A stretch of DNA of 64,000 bases from Streptomyces omiyaensis (GCF_014650895.1 NZ_BMVV01000009.1:242410-306409), one strand, 5' to 3'. Shown: positions 53,101 to 61,737, numbered from the stretch's first letter. Program-made: numbers and translations. The notes: generated by a model not told the origin, from the letters alone.

Positions 53101-54423
53101 ATGAACGCCGCTCTCGGCCTCCTCGCCGTCCTCGTGCTGACCGCCGGCACGGGCTACTTCGTGGCCCAGGAGTTCTCCTACGTCGCCGCCGACCGCCTCG
53201 CCCTCGCCCGCGAGGCCGAGGCCGGCGACAAGCGGGCGGCCCGCGCGCTGAAGGTCCTCGAACGCCTCTCCTTCATGCTGTCGGGCGCCCAGCTCGGCAT
53301 CACCGTCACCGGCCTCGTCGTCGGCTTCCTCGCCGAGCCGTCCGTCTCCGCGCTCCTGAGGCCCCTGCTCGACGGCACCGGCCTGTCGGACGGGGCGGTG
53401 TCGGCGATCTCCGTCGTCCTCGCCTTCGTGGTCGCCACCGTCCTCCAGATGGTCCTGGGCGAACTCGCGCCGAAGAACCTCGCGCTGGCCGTCCCCGAGC
53501 GGCTCGCCAAGGCGCTCGCCCCCTCCACGCTCCTCTACCTGAAGATCGTCGGACCGGTCGTCCGCGTCTTCGACGGGGCCGCGAACGGGCTGCTGCGGAA
53601 GGCCGGGATCGAGCCCGTGGAGGAGCTGCACCACGGCGCGACCCTGGAGGAGCTCAGCCACCTCATCGGGGAGTCCCACGAGCAGGGGCAGCTCCCGGCC
53701 GACACCGCGGAGCTCCTCGACCACGCGCTGGAGTTCTCCGAGCGGACCCTGGACGAGGTCATGGTGCCGCGCGCCGACGCCGTCTTCGTCCGCAAGGAGG
53801 CCACGCTCACCGAGGCCGTCGAGCTGATCGCGCGGCACGGGCACTCCAACTACCCCGTCCTCGGCGACCACCCGGACGACGTCGCCGGCGTCCTCGGCGT
53901 ACGCGACCTCGCCCGGCTGCCCGCCGACCGCTTCGACGCCGTCACCGCGGGGGAGGCCGACCGCGCGCCGCTGCTGCTGCCCGACACGCTGCCGCTGCCG
54001 CAGGCGGTGGCCCGGATGCGGGAGGCGGACGACGAGTTCGCCGTCGTCCTGGACGAGCACGGCGGCGTCGCGGGCGTCGTCACGTACGAGGACATCGCCG
54101 AGGAACTGGTCGGCGACATCGCCGACGAGAGCGACCGGGTCGTCGCGCTCGCCGTTCCGGACGGCGACGGCTGGCGCGTCGACGCGGGCCGCCGCCTCGA
54201 CGAGATCGAGGACGCCACCGGCATCGCCCTCCCCGGGGACGACGACTACGACACGGTCGCGGGCCTGATCATCGACCGGCTCGGACGCTTCCCGACCATC
54301 GGCGACGGACTCACCGTCGACGACGTCCGCATCGACGTCCTCAGCCTCGACCGCCACGTACCGGGACGCGTCCGCCTCGAACGCCTCCCGTCGACCGCCA
54401 CGGCCGAGGAGGCCCAGGCATGA
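53101..54423 (+). CDS. CNNM/CorC-family transporter, long form (pair 2)
   Basis: A 440-residue copy of the long form: YFVAQEFSYVAADRLALARE, GAQLGITVTGLVVGFLAEP, LGELAPKNLALAVP; CBS region with RTLDEVMVPRADAVFVRKEA and VVLDEHGGVAGVVTYEDIAEELVGDI; C-terminal CorC/HlyC domain (GDDDYDTVAGLIIDRLGRFPTIGD). ATG at 53101; a start 12 nt earlier is also in frame. It begins 132 nt after pair 1, with a weak GAAGGG. Its stop overlaps the next start (ATGA). Confidence 0.87.
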   Translation: MNAALGLLAVLVLTAGTGYFVAQEFSYVAADRLALAREAEAGDKRAARALKVLERLSFMLSGAQLGITVTGLVVGFLAEPSVSALLRPLLDGTGLSDGAVSAISVVLAFVVATVLQMVLGELAPKNLALAVPERLAKALAPSTLLYLKIVGPVVRVFDGAANGLLRKAGIEPVEELHHGATLEELSHLIGESHEQGQLPADTAELLDHALEFSERTLDEVMVPRADAVFVRKEATLTEAVELIARHGHSNYPVLGDHPDDVAGVLGVRDLARLPADRFDAVTAGEADRAPLLLPDTLPLPQAVARMREADDEFAVVLDEHGGVAGVVTYEDIAEELVGDIADESDRVVALAVPDGDGWRVDAGRRLDEIEDATGIALPGDDDYDTVAGLIIDRLGRFPTIGDGLTVDDVRIDVLSLDRHVPGRVRLERLPSTATAEEAQA

Positions 54424-55439
54424 GCTTCCCCATGGCCCTCTTCGTCACCGTCCTGCTGCTCATCGGCAGCGGCTTCTTCGTCGCCGCCGAGTTCGCGCTC
54501 GTCGCCGCCAAGCGCCACCGCATCGAGAAGGCGGTCGCCGACGGCCGGCGCGGCGCGAAGGCCGCCCTCGCGGGCATGCGCGAGCTGTCGCTGATGCTCG
54601 CCGGGGCCCAGCTCGGCATCACCCTGTGCACCCTGGGCCTCGGAGCCATCTCCAAGCCCGCCATCTCCCACGAGCTCGACCCGCTGCTCGTCGGGCTCGG
54701 CCTGCCGCCCGCGCTCAGCTACGGCATCGCGTTCGCCGTCGCCATGACCGTCGTGGTCTTCCTCCACATGGTCCTCGGCGAGATGGCGCCCAAGTCCTGG
54801 GCCATCGCCCACCCCGAGCGCTCCGCCATGATCCTGACCCCGCCGTTCCGGGCCGTGGTCAAGACCGTCCGCCCGCTGATCTGGGTGCTGAACAAGGTCA
54901 GCAACGGCCTCGTCCGCCTGTGCCGCGTCCAGCCGCGCGACGAACTGGCCGCCGTCCACAACCGCGAGCAGCTCACCCACCTCGTGGAGGAGTCCGAGCG
55001 CCTCGGTCTGATCAACAGGACCGACTCGCAGCTCATCACCCGCTCGCTCACCGAGCCGCAGACCCCCGTGGCCGCGCTCCGGACCCCGGCCGCCGACATC
55101 GTCGCCGTCCCGGCCGACGCGGACCTGGACGCGATCCTCGGCCAGGCGTCCGACAGCGACCGCTCCCGCCTCCTCGTCCGCGACGGGGACGCGATCCTCG
55201 GCTCGGTCCACACCCGGGACGTCCTCGTCGCCCGCACCCGCGGCAGGGAGCTCACCGCCCGCGACCTCGCCCGCCCGGTGCCCGAACTGGCCGCCACGGA
55301 AACGGTCTCCGGCGCGATCGAACAGCTCCGCAGGCGCCGCGCGTCCCTCGCGCTCGTCCGCGACGAGACGGGCGAGCTCACCGGTCTGGTCAGTCTGGAC
55401 GACCTCCTGGTCCGGATCATGGGCCCGCAGACGATCTGA
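54420..55439 (+). CDS. CNNM/CorC-family transporter, short form (pair 2)
   Basis: A 339-residue short form: FFVAAEFALVAAKRHRIEKA, GAQLGITLCTLGLGAISKP, LGEMAPKSWAIAHP, then a CBS pair ending SLDDLLVRIMG. No CorC/HlyC domain. With the previous gene it repeats the long-short order of pair 1, pointing to duplication of a two-gene unit or assembly of two such units. Confidence 0.86.
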   Translation: MSFPMALFVTVLLLIGSGFFVAAEFALVAAKRHRIEKAVADGRRGAKAALAGMRELSLMLAGAQLGITLCTLGLGAISKPAISHELDPLLVGLGLPPALSYGIAFAVAMTVVVFLHMVLGEMAPKSWAIAHPERSAMILTPPFRAVVKTVRPLIWVLNKVSNGLVRLCRVQPRDELAAVHNREQLTHLVEESERLGLINRTDSQLITRSLTEPQTPVAALRTPAADIVAVPADADLDAILGQASDSDRSRLLVRDGDAILGSVHTRDVLVARTRGRELTARDLARPVPELAATETVSGAIEQLRRRRASLALVRDETGELTGLVSLDDLLVRIMGPQTI

Positions 55440-55518
55440 TCCCCGCCCGACTCCGGCCACTTTCGGACGACGTTGGCGGAGAACGGACGGCGGACCTCAC
55501 GGGAGGCGCGTCCTCACC

Positions 55519-55541
55519 TATCCTCTACAAGCGTGTAGAGG
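55519..55541. promoter_or_regulatory. Operator copy 2 with -10-like hexamer
   Basis: CCTCTACA-AGCG-TGTAGAGG (55522-55541) is an 8-bp-arm perfect palindrome. TATCCT (55519-55524), a good -10, overlaps its left edge. It lies 92 bp before the small DUF5988-like gene and just after the transporter operon. Confidence 0.65.
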
Positions 55542-55632
55542 TGCCGTGGGCCGCGCCTCTCGGCCGTCCGCGGGTCCGTCGTGCCCCGGCCGGCCCCGCC
55601 CGGGCCCACCCGTGAATCCGAGGTGACCCCGC

Positions 55633-55857
55633 ATGACGGACGACGCGCCGGACTGGGAAACGGCACTGCTCTCCGGAGGTCCCGCCGACGGCGTCAGCGT
55701 GCGGGTCCAGGGCCGCCCGGGCCTCGTCCAGGTGACGTACCCCTGCGAGGTGGACGAGCCGAGGGGCGGCATGCGCGCGACCGCCGTCTACGTCTACCGC
55801 CGCGAGGGCCGGCCGCCCGGACCGCTGCGGTACGGCTACGACCCGGCCGCCCCCTGA
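55633..55857 (+). CDS. Small conserved protein (74 aa, DUF5988-like)
   Basis: A 74-residue soluble protein: TALLSGGPADG near the N-terminus, then RVQGRPGLVQVTYPCEV and TAVYVYRREGRPPGPLRYGYDP. The GGPADG opening plus a tyrosine-rich beta end resembles DUF5988-type proteins. ATG at 55633 has a GAGGTGACCCC region nearby. Controlled by the operator at 55522 by position. Confidence 0.65.
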   Translation: MTDDAPDWETALLSGGPADGVSVRVQGRPGLVQVTYPCEVDEPRGGMRATAVYVYRREGRPPGPLRYGYDPAAP

Positions 55858-55904
55858 CCTCGGAAAGTCCCACCCGCCCCGCTCGCGCAGGCCCGCCACA
55901 CCCC

Positions 55905-55926
55905 TAGTCTTCTACACGTCTGTAGA
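55905..55926. promoter_or_regulatory. Operator copy 3 with -10-like hexamer
   Basis: CTACA-CGTC-TGTAG (55912-55925) immediately follows TAGTCT (55905-55910). It lies 62 bp before the Spo0M-type gene and repeats the layout of the other two sites. Confidence 0.65.
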
Positions 55927-55987
55927 CGAAAAGCGGATCCGTGTCGAACGCGGTCCCGCACCAGCAACTCGAAGGAGTGAACGCCCG

Positions 55988-56992
55988 ATGGTGTTCAAGC
56001 GTCTGCTCGGCTCACTGGGCGTCGGAGGCCCCTCGGTGGACACCGAGCTCGACCCGGGCGCGGCGACGCCCGGCGGCACCGTCACCGGCCGGGTCCGCCT
56101 CCGGGGCGGCACCGCCGACTTCACGATCGAGCACATCACCCTGGAACTCGTCGCCCGCGTCGAGTCCGAGCAGGGCGACGAGGAGTCCGAGGGCGTGGTC
56201 GTCTTCCACCAGCACGTCGTCGCGGGCGGCTTCCGCCTGGCCGAGGACGAGCACCGCAGCGTGCCGTTCTCCTTCGCCCTGCCGTGGGAGACCCCGATCA
56301 CCGAGCTGTACGGGCAGGGCCTCGGCGTCTCCCTCGGCGTCCGCACCGAACTCGGCGTCGCCGGCGCCAGGGACAAGGGCGACCTCGACCCCCTCGCCGT
56401 ACGCCCCCTCCCCGCCCAGGAAGCCGTCCTGGAGGCACTGGGACAGCTCGGCTTCGGCTTCACCTCCGCCGACCTGGAGCTCGGCCGCATCGGCGGCACG
56501 GGCCAACAGCTCCCCTTCTACCAGGAGATCGAGCTGGCCCCGGCGCCCCGGTACGCCCACCTGGCCGAGGAGATCGAGGTCACCTTCCTCGCCGGCCCCG
56601 CCACCCTGGACGTGGTCCTGGAGGCCGACAAGCGCGGCGGCCTCTTCTCCGAGGGCCACGACACCCTCACCCGCTTCACCGTGGACCACGACGACGCCGG
56701 CCGCCTCGACTGGAACACCGAGGTCGACGCCTGGATCGGCCACCTCCTCCAGCACCGCACCACCCACGCCCCGCACGAGCCCACGGGCGGCGCGCTCTTC
56801 GCCCGGAGCACCCACGGGACCCACGAAGGCCACGCCCACCACTCCGCCCCCGGCACGGGCACGGCGATCGCCGCGGGCGCCGCGGGCCTGGCCGTCGGCG
56901 TGGCCGGCGGCCTGGTCGCCGCGGAGGTCGTCGACGAGGTGGGCGACTTCTTCGAGGGCGACGAGGACGAGGCCGAGGCCGAGGAGGAGTAG
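55988..56992 (+). CDS. spo0M: Spo0M-family protein
   Basis: A 334-residue arrestin-like beta protein. Start MVFKRLLGSLGVGGPSVDTEL, then GGTVTGRVRLRGGTADFTIEHITLELVARVE, and EHRSVPFSFALPWETPITE. These are characteristic of Spo0M. A His-rich and glycine-rich C-terminal stretch (GTAIAAGAAGLAVGVAGGLVAAEVV) and an acidic tail EGDEDEAEAEEE are extra. Bacillus Spo0M affects sporulation and cell-wall/cytoskeleton organisation; a Streptomyces role is not fixed. ATG at 55988 has a GAAGGAGTGAACGCCCG site. Confidence 0.87.
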   Translation: MVFKRLLGSLGVGGPSVDTELDPGAATPGGTVTGRVRLRGGTADFTIEHITLELVARVESEQGDEESEGVVVFHQHVVAGGFRLAEDEHRSVPFSFALPWETPITELYGQGLGVSLGVRTELGVAGARDKGDLDPLAVRPLPAQEAVLEALGQLGFGFTSADLELGRIGGTGQQLPFYQEIELAPAPRYAHLAEEIEVTFLAGPATLDVVLEADKRGGLFSEGHDTLTRFTVDHDDAGRLDWNTEVDAWIGHLLQHRTTHAPHEPTGGALFARSTHGTHEGHAHHSAPGTGTAIAAGAAGLAVGVAGGLVAAEVVDEVGDFFEGDEDEAEAEEE

Positions 56993-57114
56993 ACCGGGGA
57001 CGAGCGGCAGGGAGGGCGGGCAGGGGAGGGGGGCGCCGGGACGCCCCGCTCCCGAGGCCCCGGCAGCCGCCCCGGACTCCCGCGCCTCCTCCCGGGATGA
57101 CAGGATGTCCGGCC

Positions 57115-57699
57115 ATGGACGAGGACCCGGAAGACCCCGCGAAGGACCGAGGCATTCCCGAACCGGCCGAATTCTTCCGCGCCTTCGGCCTCCTGGGGTT
57201 CCTCGGAGGACTCGGAGGGCCGGGCGCCCCGGCTGTCTTCGACGTCCTGGACGTCTTCGGCGTCGATGCCGACTGGCCGGAGTCGCGGCAGTTCACGGGG
57301 CACGGCCACGACCGGACCACCGGCGACGCCCACGTCTCCCTGTGGTTCGGGTCTCCGCTCTTCGACGCCGAGGTCCCCCACGTCACGGTGTTCAGCGGCT
57401 CCTCCGGCAACCCGGAGAACGACGAAGCCCTGGAGCGGGCCTTCGGGACCTGCCCCCACCCCGACGGGGAAGCACCGGTCGCGCCGCCGCCCTCCCGGCC
57501 CGTCACCCTCACCGCGGACGGACGGGCCCTCGCCTTCGAGCTCTGGCGTGCCGGTGACGGGGAGCGCTGGGTCGCTCGGGGACGCGTCGGCGACACCGTC
57601 GTCGTCCTGTCCGGCGCCGGGACCGAACCCGGCGAGCTCCGCCTGACCCGCGTGACCGGCCCGGCCGGGTTCACGACCCCCTTCGCGCCTCTCGGGTGA
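57115..57699 (+). CDS. Hypothetical soluble protein
   Basis: A 194-residue protein that I do not recognise. An acidic N-terminus and a hydrophobic Gly-rich stretch (FFRAFGLLGFLGGLGGPGAPAVF) are followed by a beta-rich middle (HVSLWFGSPLF, VTLTADGRALAFELWRAG) and an end VTGPAGFTTPF. ATG at 57115; an alternative lies 18 nt upstream. Codon bias is gene-like throughout. Confidence 0.6.
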   Translation: MDEDPEDPAKDRGIPEPAEFFRAFGLLGFLGGLGGPGAPAVFDVLDVFGVDADWPESRQFTGHGHDRTTGDAHVSLWFGSPLFDAEVPHVTVFSGSSGNPENDEALERAFGTCPHPDGEAPVAPPPSRPVTLTADGRALAFELWRAGDGERWVARGRVGDTVVVLSGAGTEPGELRLTRVTGPAGFTTPFAPLG

Positions 57700-57734
57700 C
57701 GGCACGGCAGGGGGGCGGGCGGCGCGGAGCCCTC

Positions 57735-58715
57735 CTACCAGCGGTTGCGCGCCTCCTCGGCCCAGCCGACCAGCCCGTCCAGGCTCGTCTCGGTGCCGTC
57801 GTCGGTCAGGGCCCGCCCGGAGAAGTGGCCGAAGCACTGGTGCGTCTCGCCGGCGACGACGCCGAGGTTCGTCCGGGCGACCCGCTCGTGGAACGGGCGG
57901 AACCGGACCTCCACCCGCTCCCCGCTGATCCGCCAGGGACGCAGCCAGTCCGAGCGGTCGTAGCTCCAGCGGAGCTCCTCGCCGATCTTGTGCAGCCGGC
58001 CGTCGACGAAGAGCGCGTTCTCGGTGACGCCGGTCCCCGCGGTCCACTTCCCGCCCAGCTGGATCGCCCGCCCCGGGGCCGCCCCGGCCGCCCAGTTCCA
58101 CGTCATCGCGTACGGCCACCTGCCGCGACCGTGGTCGAGGACCGCGAACGACCCGGCTCCGCCCACCTCGTGGGTCCGCCCCCGCACCGTCAGGGTGCCG
58201 TGCACCGGACGCCCGACGTCCTTGACCGTGTACTGGAACCGGGTGCGGCTCCACGGCACGACGACGCCGAGCGACTCGTGCCCCTCCGGGAGCGGCACCT
58301 CGACGTCGAGCCGTACGCCGCCCCCCGCCGCCCGGATCGAGGAGCCGTCCGGGCGCTGGCGGATCGTCACCTCCAGCCCGCCGCCGCGCACGGACACCTC
58401 GCCCTCCCCGCTGCGCGCGGGGAAGCGGACCCCGCGGGCCAGCGGGACCACGGCGTCGACCGTGGTCTCCCGGCCGGTCGCGCGCTCCAGCACGTAGAGC
58501 CCGTGCACGCCCGCGTAGTCCAGGGACGAGGCGACCAGGCCGACGACGTGGTCGGGGGTGACGACGCCCCAGTACTCCCAGCGCTTCGTGCGTCCCCAGC
58601 CGCGCAGGTTGGCGAGGTGCAGGGGCCGCCGGGTCCAGCCGACCGAGGCGGGGTTCAACCGCCCGTCGGGAAGGCACAGGTCCACGGGGGAGGTCAGCTC
58701 CGGCTCGTGCGTCAT
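57735..58715 (-). CDS. DUF2804-family protein
   Basis: A 326-residue protein: NLRGWGRTKRWEYWGVVTPDHVVGL near the N-terminus, GGGRWPYAMTWNWAAGA-like middle (GRGRWPYAMTWNWAAG) and VEVRFRPFHERVARTNLGVVAGETHQCFGHFSG at the end are the DUF2804 pattern. No enzymatic role is known. ATG at 58715 is chosen; the longer open frame upstream passes through an 11-copy repeat and belongs to a decayed gene. Confidence 0.82.
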   Translation of the reverse strand: MTHEPELTSPVDLCLPDGRLNPASVGWTRRPLHLANLRGWGRTKRWEYWGVVTPDHVVGLVASSLDYAGVHGLYVLERATGRETTVDAVVPLARGVRFPARSGEGEVSVRGGGLEVTIRQRPDGSSIRAAGGGVRLDVEVPLPEGHESLGVVVPWSRTRFQYTVKDVGRPVHGTLTVRGRTHEVGGAGSFAVLDHGRGRWPYAMTWNWAAGAAPGRAIQLGGKWTAGTGVTENALFVDGRLHKIGEELRWSYDRSDWLRPWRISGERVEVRFRPFHERVARTNLGVVAGETHQCFGHFSGRALTDDGTETSLDGLVGWAEEARNRW

Positions 58716-58731
58716 GCGCGCAGGGTAGCCC

Positions 58732-58836
58732 TGCCCCGCCTGCCCCGCCTGCCCCGCCTGCCCCGCCTGCCCCGCCTGCCCCGCCTGCCCCGCCTGCCCC
58801 GCCTGCCCCGCCTGCCCCGCCTGCCCCGCCTGCCCC
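58732..58836. repeat. 9-bp tandem repeat, 11 copies
   Basis: TGCCCCGCC repeated eleven times without error (58732-58830), then a partial unit. Minus-strand translation gives GQA/QAG tripeptides. It lies between the DUF2804 start and the remnant FGE gene. Polymorphism in copy number is expected; not a CRISPR (no spacers). Confidence 0.95.
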
Positions 58837-58857
58837 GGCCGCGGAGGCCGGGACGTC

Positions 58858-59500
58858 GGCGGGCCCCGTCGGCGAACCCCGGGAGCGGACCCCGTAGACG
58901 CCCCCCGCCACCCGGAAGCCGGTGTGGCCCGTCGAGGAGTCCGGGGTGTCGGCCGTCCGCGCCGAACAGCGGCACCGGTTGCCGTACGAGGCGTGGCACA
59001 GGTGCGGGCCGCCGCGCAGGGCCCGGGCGGGGGAGCCGGGCGCGAAGAGGTCGGCCGTCCGCTTCCGGACGTTGCCGACGGCGTGGCACAGTCCGTGGCC
59101 GTCGGGCGCGAGCGCGCGCACGGGGCGGTGCCGACCCCGGCCGTCGGACGGTCGGGGAAGCCGCCGCGGAAGGTCACCGCACGGTCCGGGACCGGCGGTT
59201 CGTCGCCCCACGGGCGGCGGGCCCGGTCGAGGCCGCCCCGGGCGGCGTACTCCCACTCCGCCTCGGTGGGCAGACGGGTGCCGGACCAGGCGCCGTACGC
59301 CTGCGCGTCGCGCCGGGGGACGTGGGTGACGGGGTGGTCGAGGCGGTCGTCCGAGCGGGACCCGGAACCTTCCGGCTCCCGGTGCCAGGCCCCCGGCACC
59401 GCAGGCCACCCGTCCGCCCCGGGCACGGGCACGGCCCGTTCGCGCGCCGCGGCGGTGACGCCACCGCGGAAGACGAAGGAGGCGCCGAAGCGCTCGGCGT
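58858..59500 (-). pseudogene. Broken formylglycine-generating enzyme (sulfatase-activating) gene
   Basis: Two reading frames together spell the C-terminal two thirds of an FGE. Frame one has DDAERFGASFVFRGG, DDRLDHPVTHVPRRDAQAYGAW and GTRLPTEAEWEYAARGGL. Frame two has PDGHGLCHAVGNV, TADLF, ARALRGGPHLCHASYGNRC and NTPDSSTGHTGFRVAG-like residues. The switch occurs at a CCCC tract (59122-59125 on +), where one added C restores the frame. The first ~100 residues are absent; the homology starts at the stop codon of the sulfatase. GNVWEW is also lost (NVRKRT). Confidence 0.85.
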
Positions 59501-59502
59501 CG

Positions 59503-60900
59503 TCAGGCCGTGCGGTCGGCGGCCAGGGCGGCCGCGAGCCCGGGGATCCCGAGGGCCCGTTCGTCCGCGGGCGTGGCCTGGTGGAGGCTGTTCCGCAGCT
59601 GGTACGGGTCCGCCCGCAGGTCGTAGTACTCGCGGAACTTCACCTGCCCCGTGCCGCTCACGGTGCCGGCGGCGTTGGTGTGCAGGTCGTAGTACTCCGT
59701 GTACTGGCGGTCCTTGGCGACATACGACGACCAGGTGTTCTTCGCGGCCGTCCCCGAGCCCTGCCGCCACCACTCGACGAGGAGGTGGTCGCGGGCGTGG
59801 GGGCCGAGCAGCGAGTGGCCGTCGTGCGGGGTGTCCGGGGTGATCCCGGCCGCGTCGAGGACGGTGGGGGCGATGTCGATGTTCGCCACGATGCGGTCGT
59901 CGGTGGTGCCGCCGCCGAGCCCGCCGCCGGGCCAGGAGAGGTAGAACGGCACCTCGTGGGCGGGCCGGTAGGGGACGGCCTTGCCGGTCAGGCCGTGGTC
60001 GGCCCAGTTGAACCCGTTGTCGCCGATGTAGACGACCAGGGTGTCGTCGAGCTGCCCCAGGGCCGCCAGCTTGTCGCGGAAGGACTGCACGGCGTCGTCC
60101 ACCGAGCGCAGGGCGCGCAGTTGCTTGGCGCGGACCAGGCGGCCGTCCTCGAGCGTCTGGGTGGCGTCGCGGACGTACGCGGGCTTGTCGCTGCGGTCCT
60201 CTTCGGGGACGGAGGGGCGGCCGTCCCAGGCGGGGACCTCGGTGCCGGCGTACTCGGGCTCCGGCGTGAAGGGGCCGTGCGAGGCGTACGGGGTGACGCA
60301 GGCGAACCAGGGACGGCTGTCGGTGCGGGACTTGTCGAGGAAGGCGAGGGTGCGGTTCCTGATCACGGTGGTGGCGTAGCCGGAGATGGTCCGCACGGTG
60401 CCGTTCACGTTGAACGTGCCGTCCGTGTACGACGGCCGCAGCAGCGCGAACTCCTCGAAGTGCGGCGGGTTGTCGGCGACGTCCCAGGCGTTGAGGTACT
60501 TGCCGAACAGCCCCGTCCGGTAGCCGGCCTGGCTCAGGTACCGCTGGAGGGTGGTGTGCCGGTCCAGCGCGGGGGAGGTGCTGTTGTTGCGGACGCCGTG
60601 GTTGTGGGCGAAGCGGCCGGAGAAGACCGAGGAGCGCGACGGCGCGCACAGCGGGGTGGTGGCGTGCCCGTTGCTGAAGCGCACTCCCCGGCCGGCCAGC
60701 CAGGCGACCGTCTTGGGCGTGGCCCACTCGGTCTGCTTGGGCTGGTCGTCGGTGACGATCAGCAGCACGTTGGGCCGGTCGGGGCCGGCGGCCCGGGCGG
60801 GCGGGGCTGCGAGCGCGGGCAGGACGGTACCGGCGGCGACGGCGGCCGCGGTGCCCAGGACCCCACGACGGCCGGGACCGGACAAACTAGACGTGGCCAT
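59503..60900 (-). CDS. Secreted type I sulfatase
   Basis: A 465-residue exported sulfatase. Tat-like signal (GRRGVLGTAAAVAAG, APPARAA); metal residues in NVLLIVTDDQPKQTEWA; formylglycine motif C85-A-P-S-R89; GKYLNAWDV and VVYIGDNGFNWADHGL further on. C85 must be changed to formylglycine by an FGE; the adjacent FGE gene is broken, so another one must act. ATG at 60900, GAGAGG 12 nt upstream. Substrate is probably an aryl or sugar sulfate ester. Confidence 0.9.
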   Translation of the reverse strand: MATSSLSGPGRRGVLGTAAAVAAGTVLPALAAPPARAAGPDRPNVLLIVTDDQPKQTEWATPKTVAWLAGRGVRFSNGHATTPLCAPSRSSVFSGRFAHNHGVRNNSTSPALDRHTTLQRYLSQAGYRTGLFGKYLNAWDVADNPPHFEEFALLRPSYTDGTFNVNGTVRTISGYATTVIRNRTLAFLDKSRTDSRPWFACVTPYASHGPFTPEPEYAGTEVPAWDGRPSVPEEDRSDKPAYVRDATQTLEDGRLVRAKQLRALRSVDDAVQSFRDKLAALGQLDDTLVVYIGDNGFNWADHGLTGKAVPYRPAHEVPFYLSWPGGGLGGGTTDDRIVANIDIAPTVLDAAGITPDTPHDGHSLLGPHARDHLLVEWWRQGSGTAAKNTWSSYVAKDRQYTEYYDLHTNAAGTVSGTGQVKFREYYDLRADPYQLRNSLHQATPADERALGIPGLAAALAADRTA

Positions 60901-61122
60901 GACAGTAACGACCTCTCGTCGGTGTGCGGGATCGGCGGGAAGCAAACCGGGAAGGGGCGGCAAGGCAAGAGAGGAGAGCCGGGAAGAAATGCCGAGAAGG
61001 AGGCTGTGGGCGCACCCGGGCGCGTTCCATGCGCGGGGCACGAAGGGTTCGTTGCCGCGATGTTGCGAGGCCGTCGCCCCGGAGGACTGCCGCACGACGC
61101 GCCGGGCCGCTACCGTGGTGGT

Positions 61123-61350
61123 ATGGCACGGGAACTCCGCATCGAGATCAGCGACGAGGCGTACGAGGCGCTCCAGCACGCCGCCGCCGCGAGACACGTG
61201 GCCGCAGAGGACTACGCGGAGCGGGTGCTGGACGCCGACCTCACCCGGACCCGCTTCCTCGACGGCGCCCGCCACGTCGTCGCCCGGCACGGCGACGCCT
61301 TCGCCGCGCGCTACGGCCGGTCCGCCGCGTCCGGCACCGACGCCGCCTGA
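61123..61350 (+). CDS. Antitoxin-like protein
   Basis: A 75-residue protein: an RHH-like start RELRIEISDEAYEALQHAAAARHVAAEDYAERVLDADL, then an extended tail FAARYGRSA that may plug the toxin. ATG at 61123 lies 6 nt after TACCGT and lacks a ribosome binding site, so it may be leaderless. It is 15 nt before the Doc-like gene, which supports the pairing. Confidence 0.72.
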   Translation: MARELRIEISDEAYEALQHAAAARHVAAEDYAERVLDADLTRTRFLDGARHVVARHGDAFAARYGRSAASGTDAA

Positions 61351-61365
61351 CCCGGGGACCGGTAG

Positions 61366-61737
61366 ATGATCCTCCAGGTCGACCTGGCCTGGCTCCTCGA
61401 CATCGCCCAGAAGGTCATCCCCGGTGATCCGAGCATCACGGACTGGGGATCCCTCGAAGCGGCCCGCTCCCGCCACTCCTTCCACGTGATGGACACGCCG
61501 GTCTACGACCGGCCCCACCACCGGGCCGCGGCCCTGCTGCACCAGCTCGTCCGCGTACCCGCCCTGGAGCACTCCAACGAGCTGTTCGCCGTGGCGGTCG
61601 CCGTCGGCTACCTCCAGGCCTCCGGCGAACCGGTCGACTTCACCGGCCAGGACGCCATCGACCTCGTCGACGAGACCCTCACCGGCGAAGCGGGCGTACG
61701 CCGGATCGCGGCGGTCCTGAAGACCTGGACCACCTGA
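61366..61737 (+). CDS. Fic/Doc-type toxin component
   Basis: A 123-residue protein: ILQVDLAWLLDIAQKVIPGDPSITDWGSLEAARSRHSFHV, RAAALLHQLVRVPALEHSNELFAVAVAVGYL and a C-terminal AGVRRIAAVLKTW. This matches the small Doc-like toxins of actinobacteria. The usual HxFxD/GN is degenerate (LEHSNELF keeps His and Asn), so catalytic AMP-/phosphotransfer activity is uncertain. ATG at 61366 after GGGGACCGGTAG. Confidence 0.75.
   Translation: MILQVDLAWLLDIAQKVIPGDPSITDWGSLEAARSRHSFHVMDTPVYDRPHHRAAALLHQLVRVPALEHSNELFAVAVAVGYLQASGEPVDFTGQDAIDLVDETLTGEAGVRRIAAVLKTWTT

Noticed and set aside
58732..58836. CRISPR-like array
   Set aside because: Units are contiguous 9-mers with no spacers and no cas genes nearby.
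56518..59409. 963-codon minus frame
   Set aside because: Joins a fragment of the broken FGE gene, the 9-bp repeat and antisense of several genes; not one protein.
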